Source of the DNA: Pseudomonadota bacterium
Lineage (GTDB): Bacteria > Pseudomonadota > Gammaproteobacteria > Acidiferrobacterales > UBA6901
DNA length: 48,923 nt
Assembly (NCBI GenBank): GCA_021778035.1
Contig: JAJYCY010000006.1
Coordinates: forward strand, 22,715-71,637
Direction: 5' to 3'
Shown: in pieces, positions 29,148-39,967 of the stretch
Numbering within the stretch: the first letter of the stretch is position 1
Layout of the letters: each line of letters opens with the position of its first letter
Notes under the pieces: model-generated
The model's input: only the letters and a program-made list of their open reading frames with translations
Database searches by the model: none
Told to the model about the DNA's origin: nothing
Made by a program: the position numbers and the translations under genes

Positions 29148-29459
29148 ATGAGCGGCAGCTGTAGCGAGCTTGAACCGTTTGCGCTGCGCGTTGTCGGCGA
29201 CAGCATGGCGCCTGAGTTTTGGGACGGTTGCATCATCATCATCGATCCCGGGTCTGCGGCCCGGGACGGTGCGTACGTGATCGTCGAATATGGCGGAGAG
29301 CACATCTTCAGCCAGCTGCGAATAGAATCCGGACGCCATTTGCTGAGGCCACTCAATGAGCAGTTTCCGCCGGTGGAGCTGGTGGGGCCCTACACGGTCC
29401 GCGGGGTGGTCATCCAGCGCGCCGGGCGCCGCCGCTCCGAGCACAAGCACTACGGCTGA
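29148..29459 (+). CDS. Stand-alone S24/LexA-like peptidase-fold protein
   Basis: LRVVGDSMAPEFWDGCIIIIDPGSAARDGAYVIVEYGGEHIFSQLR; no N-terminal DNA-binding domain. Confidence 0.82.
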   Translation: MSGSCSELEPFALRVVGDSMAPEFWDGCIIIIDPGSAARDGAYVIVEYGGEHIFSQLRIESGRHLLRPLNEQFPPVELVGPYTVRGVVIQRAGRRRSEHKHYG

Positions 29460-29506
29460 ACGCGGGCAGGACGTGCGCTGCACAGGGTGGCAGGGGGCTG
29501 GCCGGC

Positions 29507-29803
29507 ATGCTGAAGCTTTACAGGGCGGCGAATCTGCAGGAGGCCTACCTCATCAAGGGCATGCTTTCTGCTGCAGGCATTGAAGTACATGTCCTCAACG
29601 AGCATCTGCAGGGTGGTCTCGGGGAGCTTCCGTTTTCGGAGGTCTATCCCGAGCTGTGGCTGGAGGATGAGCGCGACGCCACGCTGGCGCTGCGGATTCT
29701 CGCCGATTACGAGCATCCGCTTCCGGGACGGCGCTGCGGGTTCTGCGGTGAAGACAATCCGGGAACATTCGAGATCTGCTGGCACTGCGGGCTGACGCTC
29801 TAG
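29507..29803 (+). CDS. DUF2007-type protein with C-terminal zinc ribbon
   Basis: MLKLYRAANLQEAYLIKGMLSAAGIEVHVLNEHLQGG; C-terminal CGFCGEDNPGTFEICWHCG. Confidence 0.85.
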   Translation: MLKLYRAANLQEAYLIKGMLSAAGIEVHVLNEHLQGGLGELPFSEVYPELWLEDERDATLALRILADYEHPLPGRRCGFCGEDNPGTFEICWHCGLTL

Positions 29804-29880
29804 CGTTGGCAATTCGCCGGCCGCACGATCCGGACCCGTGTGGCGCGCCTATACCAAAAAAGAGGGGGGCAGGTCCGACC

Positions 29881-30513
29881 ATGTCCAGCCTTGTCAATTT
29901 GTTCGTGATGCTGTTCGTGGTGATCGACCCCATCGGGCTCGCGCCGATGTTCGTTGCACTCACCCATGGCGGCTCGGAAAGCTACCGCCGCCGGATGGCG
30001 TTCAGGGGAACAGTACTCGCGGCGTCGGTGCTGGTGGTGTTCGTGTTGGTGGGCAAGGCCCTGCTTCATGCCCTCGGCATCGGGCTGCCGGCATTCCGCA
30101 TCGCCGGTGGTGCCCTGCTTTTTCTCCTGGCCATAGACATGGTATTCGCCCGCCAGTCTGGCCTGCGGTCAACCACCGAGCGCGAACAGGAGGAAGCCGA
30201 ACAGCGCAGGGACATTTCCGTGTTCCCGCTCGCGATTCCGCTGATCGCCGGCCCGGGTGCCATTACCACCGCGCTGCTCATGTCGGGAAGCGCCGGACAG
30301 ACGGTCGGCGGGATGCTGGCGCGGCTGGTGGTGCTGTTCGCGGTGCTGCTGCTTGCCCTGGGATCGCTTTTGGTGGCGACTCGTATCATGCGGTTCATGG
30401 GCGAGACCGGGGCAAACATGTTTACCCGCGTTTCCGGTGTCATCCTGGCTGCACTCGCGGTGCAGTTCATACTCGACGGACTGGTTGCAGGCGTCGTGCT
30501 GCATTCCAGGTAA
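29881..30513 (+). CDS. MarC-family integral membrane protein
   Basis: MSSLVNLFVMLFVVIDPIGLAPMFVALT; IPLIAGPGAITTALL. Confidence 0.92.
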   Translation: MSSLVNLFVMLFVVIDPIGLAPMFVALTHGGSESYRRRMAFRGTVLAASVLVVFVLVGKALLHALGIGLPAFRIAGGALLFLLAIDMVFARQSGLRSTTEREQEEAEQRRDISVFPLAIPLIAGPGAITTALLMSGSAGQTVGGMLARLVVLFAVLLLALGSLLVATRIMRFMGETGANMFTRVSGVILAALAVQFILDGLVAGVVLHSR

Positions 30514-30664
30514 GTGCTGGCGCGGGGATAGCGACAGTGATGATGCCCCACGCCGGGGGTGCTGAGCCGGACTGTTTCCATCGTGGTGGCAGCTGGAGCG
30601 GCGTCGATTTCCACCGCGGGGCAGGGCGGGTACAATTCTCCCTGAGACCCCGACCGGAGCACGC

Positions 30665-31204
30665 ATGGACCAGTTTCACGGAACCACCATCCTCTCGGTG
30701 CGTCGCGGCAGGCAGGTAGTCATCGGCGGTGACGGGCAGGTCTCCATGGGCAATACGATCCTGAAGGGTAACGCTCGCAAGGTTCGTCGCCTGTACAAGG
30801 ACCAGGTGATTGCCGGTTTTGCCGGAGGTACCGCCGATGCCTTCACCCTGTTCGAGCGTTTCGAGGCGAAGCTCGAAAAGCACCAGGGAAATCTGGCCCG
30901 CTCCGCCGTGGAGCTGGCGAAGGACTGGCGGACCGACCGGGTGCTGCGGCGGCTGGAAGCGCTGCTCGCCGTGGCGGACCGCAGCGCATCGCTGATCATT
31001 ACCGGAAACGGCGATGTCGTCGAGCCGGAGGGTGGTCTGATGGCCATCGGTTCCGGCGGGCCTTATGCCCAGGCCGCGGCACGCGCCCTGCTCGAGAATT
31101 CAGAACTCCCGGCGCGTGCGATTGTCGAAAAAGCGCTCAATATAGCCGCCGATATCTGCATCTACACGAACCACAGCCTGACACTCGAGGAACTGGAATC
31201 CTGA
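30665..31204 (+). CDS. hslV: ATP-dependent protease subunit HslV
   Basis: [40 protein letters not shown]. Confidence 0.98.
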   Translation: MDQFHGTTILSVRRGRQVVIGGDGQVSMGNTILKGNARKVRRLYKDQVIAGFAGGTADAFTLFERFEAKLEKHQGNLARSAVELAKDWRTDRVLRRLEALLAVADRSASLIITGNGDVVEPEGGLMAIGSGGPYAQAAARALLENSELPARAIVEKALNIAADICIYTNHSLTLEELES

Positions 31205-31210
31205 ACCACC

Positions 31211-32554
31211 ATGTCGGAGATGACGCCCCGCGAAATCGTCCAGGAGCTGGATAAGCACATCGTAGGCCAGGCAGCGGCCAAGCGGTCGGTGGCGATCGCG
31301 CTGCGCAACCGCTGGCGGCGGGCGCAGGTGTCCGATGCCGAAATGCGCAACGAGATCACACCCAAGAACATCCTCATGATCGGCCCGACGGGCGTTGGCA
31401 AGACCGAGATTGCGCGCCGGCTGGCGAAACTCGCGCGTGCTCCGTTCATCAAGGTGGAGGCGACGAAATTCACCGAGGTGGGCTACGTCGGTCGTGACGT
31501 GGATTCCATCATCCGGGATCTGGTCGACGTGGCGCTTAAGATGACCCGCAGCGAGGAAATGGACAAGGTGCGCGGCCGCGCCGAGGACGCTGCAGAAGAT
31601 CGCGTCCTCGACATCCTGTTGCCGCCGGCACGCGACGTGGGTTTTGCTGCGACCGGGCCCGCGCGCACGGTGACCGACGGTGCCGCGCGCCAGGCGTTCC
31701 GCAAGAAACTGCGCGAAGGCGAGCTCGATGACCAGGAGATCGAGGTGGAGCTCAACATGCAGACGGCGGGCGTCGAGATTTTCGCGCCGCCAGGCATGGA
31801 GGAGCTTACCACCCAGCTGCAGGGCATGTTTCAGGGCATGGGTGGACGCCGGACGCGTTCACGCAAGGTCCGGATCCGGGAGGCAATCAAGCTCCTGACG
31901 GAAGAGGAAGCGGCGCGGATGATCAATGATGAGGATCTCAAGGTGCGCGCGATCGAGCGGGCCGAGCAGCACGGCATCGTATTCCTGGACGAGCTCGACA
32001 AGATCGTTGGCCATTCCGATAATCATGGACCGGATGTCTCGCGCGAAGGCGTGCAGCGCGATCTGCTGCCGCTCGTGGAAGGGTCGACGGTCACGACCAA
32101 GTACGGCATGATCCGGACCGACCATGTGCTGTTCATCGCTTCCGGCGCATTCCATCTTGCCAAGCCGTCGGACCTGATTCCCGAGCTGCAGGGGCGGCTG
32201 CCCATCCGGGTGGAGCTTGACGCCCTGACGGTGGATGACTTCGTGCGTATCCTGACCGACACCGATGCCTCGCTGACGCAGCAGTATGGGGCGCTCATGG
32301 CAACGGAGGGACTGGATCTGCGGTTCACCGATGACGGTGTGCGCCGCATTGCCGAGGTTGCGTGGCAGGTCAACGAAAAAACCGAAAACATCGGCGCCCG
32401 CCGCCTGCACACCGTTATGGAGCGTCTGCTGGAGACGATTTCATATGAGGCCGCGGACCGCAGCGGTCAGACGGTATCGGTGGACTCGGGCTATGTCGAG
32501 GAACACCTCGCCGGTCTGGCCGGAAACGAGGATCTCGCCCGCTACATCCTCTGA
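31211..32554 (+). CDS. hslU: ATP-dependent protease ATPase subunit HslU
   Basis: [33 protein letters not shown]-type region; [11 protein letters not shown]. Confidence 0.98.
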   Translation: MSEMTPREIVQELDKHIVGQAAAKRSVAIALRNRWRRAQVSDAEMRNEITPKNILMIGPTGVGKTEIARRLAKLARAPFIKVEATKFTEVGYVGRDVDSIIRDLVDVALKMTRSEEMDKVRGRAEDAAEDRVLDILLPPARDVGFAATGPARTVTDGAARQAFRKKLREGELDDQEIEVELNMQTAGVEIFAPPGMEELTTQLQGMFQGMGGRRTRSRKVRIREAIKLLTEEEAARMINDEDLKVRAIERAEQHGIVFLDELDKIVGHSDNHGPDVSREGVQRDLLPLVEGSTVTTKYGMIRTDHVLFIASGAFHLAKPSDLIPELQGRLPIRVELDALTVDDFVRILTDTDASLTQQYGALMATEGLDLRFTDDGVRRIAEVAWQVNEKTENIGARRLHTVMERLLETISYEAADRSGQTVSVDSGYVEEHLAGLAGNEDLARYIL

Positions 32555-32618
32555 ATTCCGCCGGAAGCGCGGATTCCGCAGCGGCCTGCCCGCGGCCGTA
32601 TTCCGCTTCCGGTTCCCG

Positions 32619-32646
32619 CTTGAAAACCTCCTGACTGTCCCCATTT
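32619..32646 (+). promoter_or_regulatory. Sigma32-type heat-shock promoter upstream of hsp20
   Basis: CTTGAAA (32619-32625) - 13 bp - CCCCATTT (32639-32646), matching the CTTGAAA/CCCCAT-T consensus. Confidence 0.85.
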
Positions 32647-32657
32647 TATTGGACACA

Positions 32658-32680
32658 TCGCCGCCCGGAGCGGGCGACGA
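32658..32680 (+). promoter_or_regulatory. GC-rich hairpin in hsp20 5' leader
   Basis: TCGCCGCCCG-GAG-CGGGCGACGA, 9/10 paired; candidate part of an RNA thermometer. Confidence 0.45.
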
Positions 32681-32722
32681 AGCAATACCTGAAACTGGAA
32701 CGTGGACCTGGAGGTGATCTAT

Positions 32723-33178
32723 ATGAATACCCTGATTCGCAACCCGGGGCGGGAGCGGATGGCGCGCCGCTTCGGAGATGATTTTGACAATCTTTTCGAG
32801 GGTTTTTTCCGGCCGATGAAATGGACCGAGGAGCCGGTGAACGAGGGTCTGATACCACGCATGGATGTGGTCGAAAATGATAACGAGTTCACCGTGCACG
32901 CGGAGCTGCCGGGCGTGAGGAAGGAAGATATCCATATCACGCTTGAAGACGGAGTGCTCACTCTCGATGCGGAATCGAAAAGCGAGACCGAAGAGAAGGA
33001 AGGCGAACGCGTAGTGCGCCAGGAGCGCCGCTACGGGAAATATGTCCGCAGTCTGCGCCTCGGCAAGGAGATCGATGAAGCCAAGGTGAAGGCCAACTAC
33101 AGGGATGGCATCCTCGAGCTGACGCTCCCGAAGGCCGAGGAAGTCAAGCCCAAGAAGATCAATGTCGATGTAAGCTGA
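32723..33178 (+). CDS. Hsp20/alpha-crystallin family small heat shock protein
   Basis: MDVVENDNEFTVHAELPGVRKEDIHITLEDGVLTLDAE; YRDGILELTLPK; GGAGGTGAT RBS. Confidence 0.96.
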   Translation: MNTLIRNPGRERMARRFGDDFDNLFEGFFRPMKWTEEPVNEGLIPRMDVVENDNEFTVHAELPGVRKEDIHITLEDGVLTLDAESKSETEEKEGERVVRQERRYGKYVRSLRLGKEIDEAKVKANYRDGILELTLPKAEEVKPKKINVDVS

Positions 33179-33200
33179 GCAGGACTGGATCTGTCTGCGC

Positions 33201-33230
33201 GAAGGGCCGCTCCGGCGGCCCTTCTTCTTA
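33201..33230 (+). terminator. Intrinsic terminator after hsp20
   Basis: GAAGGGCCGC-TCCG-GCGGCCCTTC perfect 10-bp stem followed by TTCTTATT. Confidence 0.75.
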
Positions 33231-33606
33231 TTCGAACGGCGAGGCCGTGTCCGGGGAACCCCCGCTGCCTGCACGCGCTTTCACGTTCAGGCCTGGCTCG
33301 CCGGTTCTGTCCGGGGTCAAGGCATTGCACGGCCTTCGTGCGCAGTCCGGGTACTGGCGGCAATCTTCAGTGCCTGGCCTTGAGGAAGGCAGAGCGCTTG
33401 ACACGCAGGAGCGATCCTCCGTGCGGGTCGGGTGCTCTTGTCCAGGCTCTGCTGCATGCAGGTGCCATCGGCTTCCGCTGCTATGGCATGATGCATGAAC
33501 CGGACCCGGCAGCACTGTTTATGCGGGGCCGGTGTCCTGCGGCTTCGCGGATAGCACCGGTGGCGGCGCACAGCAGTACACCTTGATTGATTGCGCAGAC
33601 CCGTGA

Positions 33607-34728
<1,122 letters not shown>

Positions 34729-34739
34729 AGAGGCTGTCC

Positions 34740-35015
34740 ATGGACAAAGATGCGATCATGAGGTTTTTTGTTCAGGCAGCGGATTTGACGGCGGTCTGCA
34801 CGCAGAACGGCTGGCCCGACCCGGATTCATTGCGGGTCGAGATCCTGCAGCAGCGCGCCGGCGAGCTGCTGTGCGAAGTCAGGTTCGACGAAGTTGTCAT
34901 GGAAGGATCAGGCTGCTGTGCTGCGCGCGTCGGCTGCTGGGGCCAGTACCGGGTCGAGCTGGATGCCGCCGGGCGGATCGCCAGGGCCGAGGCGGTGACA
35001 GGAGCGCGCGCGTAG
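34740..35015 (+). CDS. Small hypothetical protein between argB and slmA
   Basis: MDKDAIMRFFVQAADLTAVCTQNGWPDPDSLRVEILQQRAGELLCEVRFDEVVMEGSGCC...; ORF with plausible composition. Confidence 0.6.
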   Translation: MDKDAIMRFFVQAADLTAVCTQNGWPDPDSLRVEILQQRAGELLCEVRFDEVVMEGSGCCAARVGCWGQYRVELDAAGRIARAEAVTGARA

Positions 35016-35057
35016 GTCCTGCCGGCCGGCGGGTGATGTGAACCGGGAGGAACCGAT

Positions 35058-35663
35058 ATGGCCAGAGCCCGAACCGGCGAACGGCGCCAGGATATCCTGC
35101 AGACGCTGGCGCACATGCTGATGGAGCAGCAGGGCGAGCACATCACCACTGCGGCCCTCGCACGCAGCGTCGGTGTCTCCGAGGCCGCGCTTTACCGCCA
35201 TTTTCCGAGCAAAGCCAGGATGTTCGAAGGGCTTATCGAGTTCGTCGAGGAATCGATTTTCACGCGTGTCGGCAGGATTCTTGCCGAAGAGCCCGGTGCG
35301 GAGCTGCGGGCGCAGAAGATCGTGTTCCTGGTGCTCGGTTTTGCTGGCCGGAATCCGGGTCTGGCACGGCTCATGTACGGTGACGTGCTCGTTGGCGAAA
35401 CGGCCCGTTTGCGGCAGCGCATGTCGCAGATCTACGAGCGTCTCGAGGCGCAGCTGCGCCAGGTACTGCGGGAAGGTGATCCGGCCAATGTCGTCGGCGC
35501 TTCCGATAACGCTCGCCTGCTGCTGGCGGTCGTGGAAGGCAGCATTGCCCAGTTCGTGCGTGGCGGGTTCCGGACGTCCCCGGTCGAGGGCTGGGAGCGG
35601 CGTTGGCCGCTGCTGTGGAACCGGGGCATCGGGCGGGCCGCGCAGGCCCAGGACGCAGAGTAG
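35058..35663 (+). CDS. slmA: Nucleoid occlusion factor SlmA (TetR family)
   Basis: RRQDILQTLAHMLMEQQGEHITTAALARSVGVSEAALYRHFPSKARMFEGLIEFVEESIF. Confidence 0.93.
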   Translation: MARARTGERRQDILQTLAHMLMEQQGEHITTAALARSVGVSEAALYRHFPSKARMFEGLIEFVEESIFTRVGRILAEEPGAELRAQKIVFLVLGFAGRNPGLARLMYGDVLVGETARLRQRMSQIYERLEAQLRQVLREGDPANVVGASDNARLLLAVVEGSIAQFVRGGFRTSPVEGWERRWPLLWNRGIGRAAQAQDAE

Positions 35664-35690
35664 ACCGGTGGGGTTTCCCGCGCGCGGTAT

Positions 35691-36452
35691 CTAGGGTCCA
35701 ACGGCGGCCGTGGAACCGCAGACGGGGCAGAGCGGATCCTTGGGCACCCGCACGCTGCGCCATTCCATGGTCATGGCGTCGAGCAGAAGCAGGCGGCCGA
35801 CCAGCGTCTCACCGATCCCGAGCAGCACCTTGACCGCTTCGGTTGCCTGGATGCTGCCGATGATTCCCGGCAATGGCGCGAGTACCCCGTTTTCGGAGCA
35901 GGTTTCATCCAGCTCGCCGATGTCGCGGTACAGGCAGCGGTAGCAGGGGCTGTCCGGCCGGTCGGTCCAGAACACCGCGACCTGTCCTTCCATGCGGATC
36001 ACTGCACCGGAGACCAGCGGTTTGCGGTGCATCACGCAGGCGCGGTTCAGGGCAAATCGGGTCGCAAAATTGTCGCTGGCATCAATGCAGACGTCAGCAA
36101 GCCGGATTTCCCGGTCGAGCGCATCGGGATCGAGATACGCATCGATCGTGGTGATGTCCACATCCGGATTGAGGGCGGCAAGAGTCTGGCGCGCGGAGTG
36201 GACCTTGTGCTGTCCGATCGATGCCGTCGTATGCACGATCTGTCGCTGCAGGTTCGACGGTTCGACGCGGTCATGGTCGGCAATGACCAGCTGTCCGACA
36301 CCGCTTGCGGCAAGATAGAGCGCAGCCGGTGACCCCAGACCCCCCATGCCCACGATCAGGACCCGAGACCCGAGCAGTTTCTGCTGTCCCTCGAAACCGA
36401 TCTGGGGCAGGAGGATGTGACGGCTGTAGCGCAACAGCTGGTTGTCGTCCAT
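35691..36452 (-). CDS. moeB: HesA/MoeB/ThiF family adenylyltransferase
   Basis: LLRYSRHILLPQIGFEGQQKLLGSRVLIVGMGGLGSPAALYLAASGVG; prmC-prfA-hemA neighbourhood. Confidence 0.92.
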   Translation of the reverse strand: MDDNQLLRYSRHILLPQIGFEGQQKLLGSRVLIVGMGGLGSPAALYLAASGVGQLVIADHDRVEPSNLQRQIVHTTASIGQHKVHSARQTLAALNPDVDITTIDAYLDPDALDREIRLADVCIDASDNFATRFALNRACVMHRKPLVSGAVIRMEGQVAVFWTDRPDSPCYRCLYRDIGELDETCSENGVLAPLPGIIGSIQATEAVKVLLGIGETLVGRLLLLDAMTMEWRSVRVPKDPLCPVCGSTAAVGP

Positions 36453-36502
36453 GGATCGATTCTACCAGAGCACATCGCCGGTACGCCCGCGGCGCACCGC
36501 GG

Positions 36503-37351
36503 TCATGCCGCCGGACGGCGTCCGCCGCTGACCCGGAAGTGCCCGGCAAGGTCCCGGCCGCTCAGGCAGTCGCTGTATCCGCTGCCGGCGAGAATCTCGC
36601 TCACCGCTTCCGACTGGTCATACCCGTGCTCGAGCAGCAGCCAGCCGCCTGGCCGCAGGCATTCCTGCGCGCCGCCGGCGATCTCGCGGATCGCGTCCAG
36701 CCCGTCACGTCCGGCGTGCAGCGCAAGGTGGGGCTCGAAGCGGAGATCCGTACAGTCGAGATGCGGATCACTGTCGCGCACGTACGGTGGATTGGAGACG
36801 ATCAGCGAAAACTGCCCTGCCTCCAGCGCCTCAAGCCAGTTCCCCTCGCGGAAAGCCACTTGCCTGACACCGAGGATACGGGCGTTTTCGCGCGCGACAG
36901 CAAGCGCTGCAGCCGATACATCAGTCGCTACCACCCGGCATCCGGGCCGCTCGCGGGCGATCGCGAGCGCCACCGCACCGGTACCGGTGCCCAGGTCCGC
37001 GATGCTCCAGTCCGCTGCCGGCGGAATGCGGGCAAGCGCGAGCTCTACCAGAAGCTCGGTCTCCGGGCGCGGAATCAGAGTGTCCGGGGTGACTTGCAGG
37101 TCCATGGACCAGAACTCGCGGTGGCCCGTGAGGTAGGCGACCGGTTCACCCGCCGCCCGTCTCCGTACTAGCGCGTCGAGCTGCAGGACCTGACCGGCAT
37201 CCAGTTCATCGTTGCCGTGGGCCACGAGGCCTGCCCGGTCGAGCCGCGTGACATGCATCGCAAGCACCTCCACATCGGTCCGTGCCGTCGCCGAAAACGG
37301 TGCAAGCTGCCTGCAGGCGAGCACGAGATAGCTGCTGAGCGGAATTGCCAA
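36503..37351 (-). CDS. prmC: Peptide chain release factor N5-glutamine methyltransferase
   Basis: DLGTGTGAVALAIA, LIVSNPPYV; downstream of prfA. Confidence 0.96.
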   Translation of the reverse strand: MAIPLSSYLVLACRQLAPFSATARTDVEVLAMHVTRLDRAGLVAHGNDELDAGQVLQLDALVRRRAAGEPVAYLTGHREFWSMDLQVTPDTLIPRPETELLVELALARIPPAADWSIADLGTGTGAVALAIARERPGCRVVATDVSAAALAVARENARILGVRQVAFREGNWLEALEAGQFSLIVSNPPYVRDSDPHLDCTDLRFEPHLALHAGRDGLDAIREIAGGAQECLRPGGWLLLEHGYDQSEAVSEILAGSGYSDCLSGRDLAGHFRVSGGRRPAA

Positions 37352-37357
37352 GCCAGT

Positions 37358-38440
37358 TCAGCCGCCCAGTGCTGCGAGCGATTCGGCCTGGTCCTCGGCC
37401 ACGACCGGATCGATGAGGTCATCCAGATCGCCGTTCAGGATCTGGTCGAGCTTGTAGAGACTCAGGTTGATGCGGTGATCGGTTACCCTGCCCTGGGCAA
37501 AGTTGTACGTCCTGATGCGCTCCGAGCGGTCGCCGCTGCCGATCAGGCTGCGGCGCGTGGCCGCTTCCTGGTCGCGCTGTTTCCTGCGTTCGAGATCAAG
37601 CAGGCGTGCCCCGAGTACGGACATGGCGCGCGCGCGGTTTTTGTGCTGCGAGCGCTCGTCCTGGCATTCGACCACAATGCCGCTCGGCAGGTGGGTAATG
37701 CGAATGGCGGAGTCCGTCTTGTTGACATGCTGGCCACCTGCACCGGATGCGCGGTAGGTGTCAACCTTGAGGTCCGCCGGATTGAGTTTCACGCTTTCGA
37801 CCTCGTCCGGTTCGGGAAGCACTGCCACGGTGCACGCGGAAGTGTGGATGCGCCCCTGCGCCTCGGTGGCTGGAACCCGCTGTACGCGGTGGCCGCCTGA
37901 CTCGAATTTCAGGCGCGAATACGCGCCGAAGCCGCTCACGCGCGCGATGATTTCCTTGTAGCCGCCATGCTCGCCGGGACTCGAGCTCACGATCTCGATG
38001 CCCCACCCACGTTTTGTTGCGTAGGCGCCGTACATGCGGAACAGGTCGCCGGCGAAAAGAGCGGCTTCATCGCCACCGGTGCCGGCGCGTATTTCGAGGA
38101 AAACATTGCGGCTGTCGTTCGGGTCTTTCGGCAGCAGCAGCTTCTGTAGCTGCCGCTCGAGGTCCGCCAGGAATGCAGTCAGCCGCGCATGCTCGTCCTC
38201 GGCCATCGCCCGCATGCCGCTGTCACGGTCCTGACGCAGCACCTGCGCGGCTTCGAGTTCAGTGCTGGCGGCGCGGAATTCGCGGTAGAGTTTCACGACC
38301 GGAAGGATTTCCGCATGTTCCATCGCCAGCGCCCGGAACTGGTTCTGGTCGGCGATCACCCCGGCGTCTGACAGCAGCGCGCTGATTTCGTCCAGCCGCA
38401 GGTCAAGCTGTTCCAGCTTCGACAGGATCGACGGGTTCAT
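37358..38440 (-). CDS. prfA: Peptide chain release factor 1
   Basis: [40 protein letters not shown]. Confidence 0.98.
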   Translation of the reverse strand: MNPSILSKLEQLDLRLDEISALLSDAGVIADQNQFRALAMEHAEILPVVKLYREFRAASTELEAAQVLRQDRDSGMRAMAEDEHARLTAFLADLERQLQKLLLPKDPNDSRNVFLEIRAGTGGDEAALFAGDLFRMYGAYATKRGWGIEIVSSSPGEHGGYKEIIARVSGFGAYSRLKFESGGHRVQRVPATEAQGRIHTSACTVAVLPEPDEVESVKLNPADLKVDTYRASGAGGQHVNKTDSAIRITHLPSGIVVECQDERSQHKNRARAMSVLGARLLDLERRKQRDQEAATRRSLIGSGDRSERIRTYNFAQGRVTDHRINLSLYKLDQILNGDLDDLIDPVVAEDQAESLAALGG

Positions 38441-38467
38441 TCTCGGCCGGGATGCATCAGGGCCGTT

Positions 38468-39730
38468 TCAATCGCCGTCGCCGAGATTGAACAGTCTGCG
38501 GGCAGCATGCAGCAGGTCGGCATTGCCTTCGTGGTCAGCCTGCCTGAGTGCCGCTGTCGGGGCATGGGTGAATTTGTTGGTGAGGGAGCGGGCAAGCTGC
38601 GCCATGACGCTGGCCGGATCATCGCCCTGGGCGAGACGCTGCTGTGCGCGCTGCAGCTCAGCTTCGCGCACCAGCTCGGCGTTCGCGCGCAGTGACCGGA
38701 TGGTGGGAACGGAATCCAGGGAATGGACCCACTGCATGAAACCGGTGACCTGCTGGTCGATGATCTTCTCGGCTTCCCTGGCGGCTTCCTGCCGCGACTG
38801 CATGTTTTCCTGGACGACCTGCTGGAGATCGTCGACGGTGTAGAGATATACGTCGTCAAGCTTGCTCACTTCCGGTTCAATGTCGCGCGGCACTGCGATG
38901 TCGACCATGAAGATCGGCCGGTGCCTGCGTATGCGTAGCGCGCGTTCCACAGCGCCCTTCCCGAGGATGGGAAGCTGGCTTGCGGTGGATGATATAACAA
39001 TGTCGGCCTCGCTGAGACGCTCGGGCATTTCGGCAAGCGTGATGGCCTCGCCGTTCGCCAGGGCGGCGACCGCCTGCGCGCGCTCGAGGGTGCGGTTGGC
39101 GACGATCATGTGCCGTACGCCTTGGTCGCGCAGATGGCGGGCGGCAAGTTCGATCGTTTCGCCGGCCCCGATCAGCAGCACGGTCTGTTCCGCCAGGCTG
39201 TTGAAAATGCGCCGCGCCAGGCTGACGGCAGCGTAGGCGACGGAAACGGCGCTGACGCCGATGGCGGTATCGGTGCGCACCTGTTTTGCGACCGCGAAGG
39301 TCTGCTGGAACATCCGGTTCAGGATCTTGCCGGTTGCCCCCGACCGGTGGGCGAGGGCGAAAGCCTCCTTCATCTGTCCGAGTATCTGCGGTTCACCGAG
39401 GACCAGGGAATCGAGCCCCGACGCGACGCGGAACGCGTGCCTGACAGCAGAGCTGCCTGGATGGACGTAGAGATGTGAGCGGATCGTCGCCGCCGGGAGC
39501 CGGTGGTACTCACAGAACCAGTCGAGCGCGCGCCGGCTGTCGCCGTCCTCGAGCTGGCAGTACAGCTCGGTGCGGTTGCAGGTCGACAGGATTGCCGCCT
39601 CGTTTACTCCGCCATGGCGGGACAGGTCATGCAGCGCCTCGGGCAGATGCTCGGGCGCGAACGCAGCTTCTTCGCGGACCGAAACCGGCGCGGTCCTGTG
39701 ATTCAGTCCGAACGCGACAAGGCGGTGCAT
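38468..39730 (-). CDS. hemA: Glutamyl-tRNA reductase
   Basis: MHRLVAFGLNHRTAPVSVREEAAF, LSTCNRTELYC. Confidence 0.98.
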   Translation of the reverse strand: MHRLVAFGLNHRTAPVSVREEAAFAPEHLPEALHDLSRHGGVNEAAILSTCNRTELYCQLEDGDSRRALDWFCEYHRLPAATIRSHLYVHPGSSAVRHAFRVASGLDSLVLGEPQILGQMKEAFALAHRSGATGKILNRMFQQTFAVAKQVRTDTAIGVSAVSVAYAAVSLARRIFNSLAEQTVLLIGAGETIELAARHLRDQGVRHMIVANRTLERAQAVAALANGEAITLAEMPERLSEADIVISSTASQLPILGKGAVERALRIRRHRPIFMVDIAVPRDIEPEVSKLDDVYLYTVDDLQQVVQENMQSRQEAAREAEKIIDQQVTGFMQWVHSLDSVPTIRSLRANAELVREAELQRAQQRLAQGDDPASVMAQLARSLTNKFTHAPTAALRQADHEGNADLLHAARRLFNLGDGD

Positions 39731-39777
39731 GGGTTCAGCAACAATTCCGGATTGGACTAAGCACCGGGTCTGGCACT

Positions 39778-39807
39778 ACAACCCGACGCGAACGTGCGGC
39801 GGGTTGT
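39778..39807. repeat. Inverted repeat ACAACCCGACGC...GCGGCGGGTTGT upstream of hemA
   Basis: 12-bp arms, 11/12 complementary, 6-bp spacer; 48 bp upstream of hemA ATG (minus strand). Confidence 0.6.
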
Positions 39808-39846
39808 CTGTCGCCGCACCCGATTACGCCTTCGATCGTTGCCAGA

Positions 39847-39907
39847 TTCCGGGCGAAAAGGGACATGGAGACCCGCATTTTCCGGTTTCCGGGGCGAAAA
39901 GTCCATG
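39847..39907. repeat. Imperfect ~21-bp direct repeat, 40-bp period, upstream of hemA
   Basis: TTCCGGGCGAAAAGGGACATG (from 39847) versus TTCCGGGGCGAAAAGTCCATG (from 39887). Confidence 0.6.
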
Positions 39908-39967
39908 AACACGTCAGGCTGGGCCTGTAAACCCACCGGTCCCCTCTGCGGGCGGCCCGATGGCGGG

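Noticed and set aside
33398-33403. Perfect -35 hexamer TTGACA in the hsp20/argB gap
   Set aside because: No acceptable -10 at 16-18 bp; probably chance.
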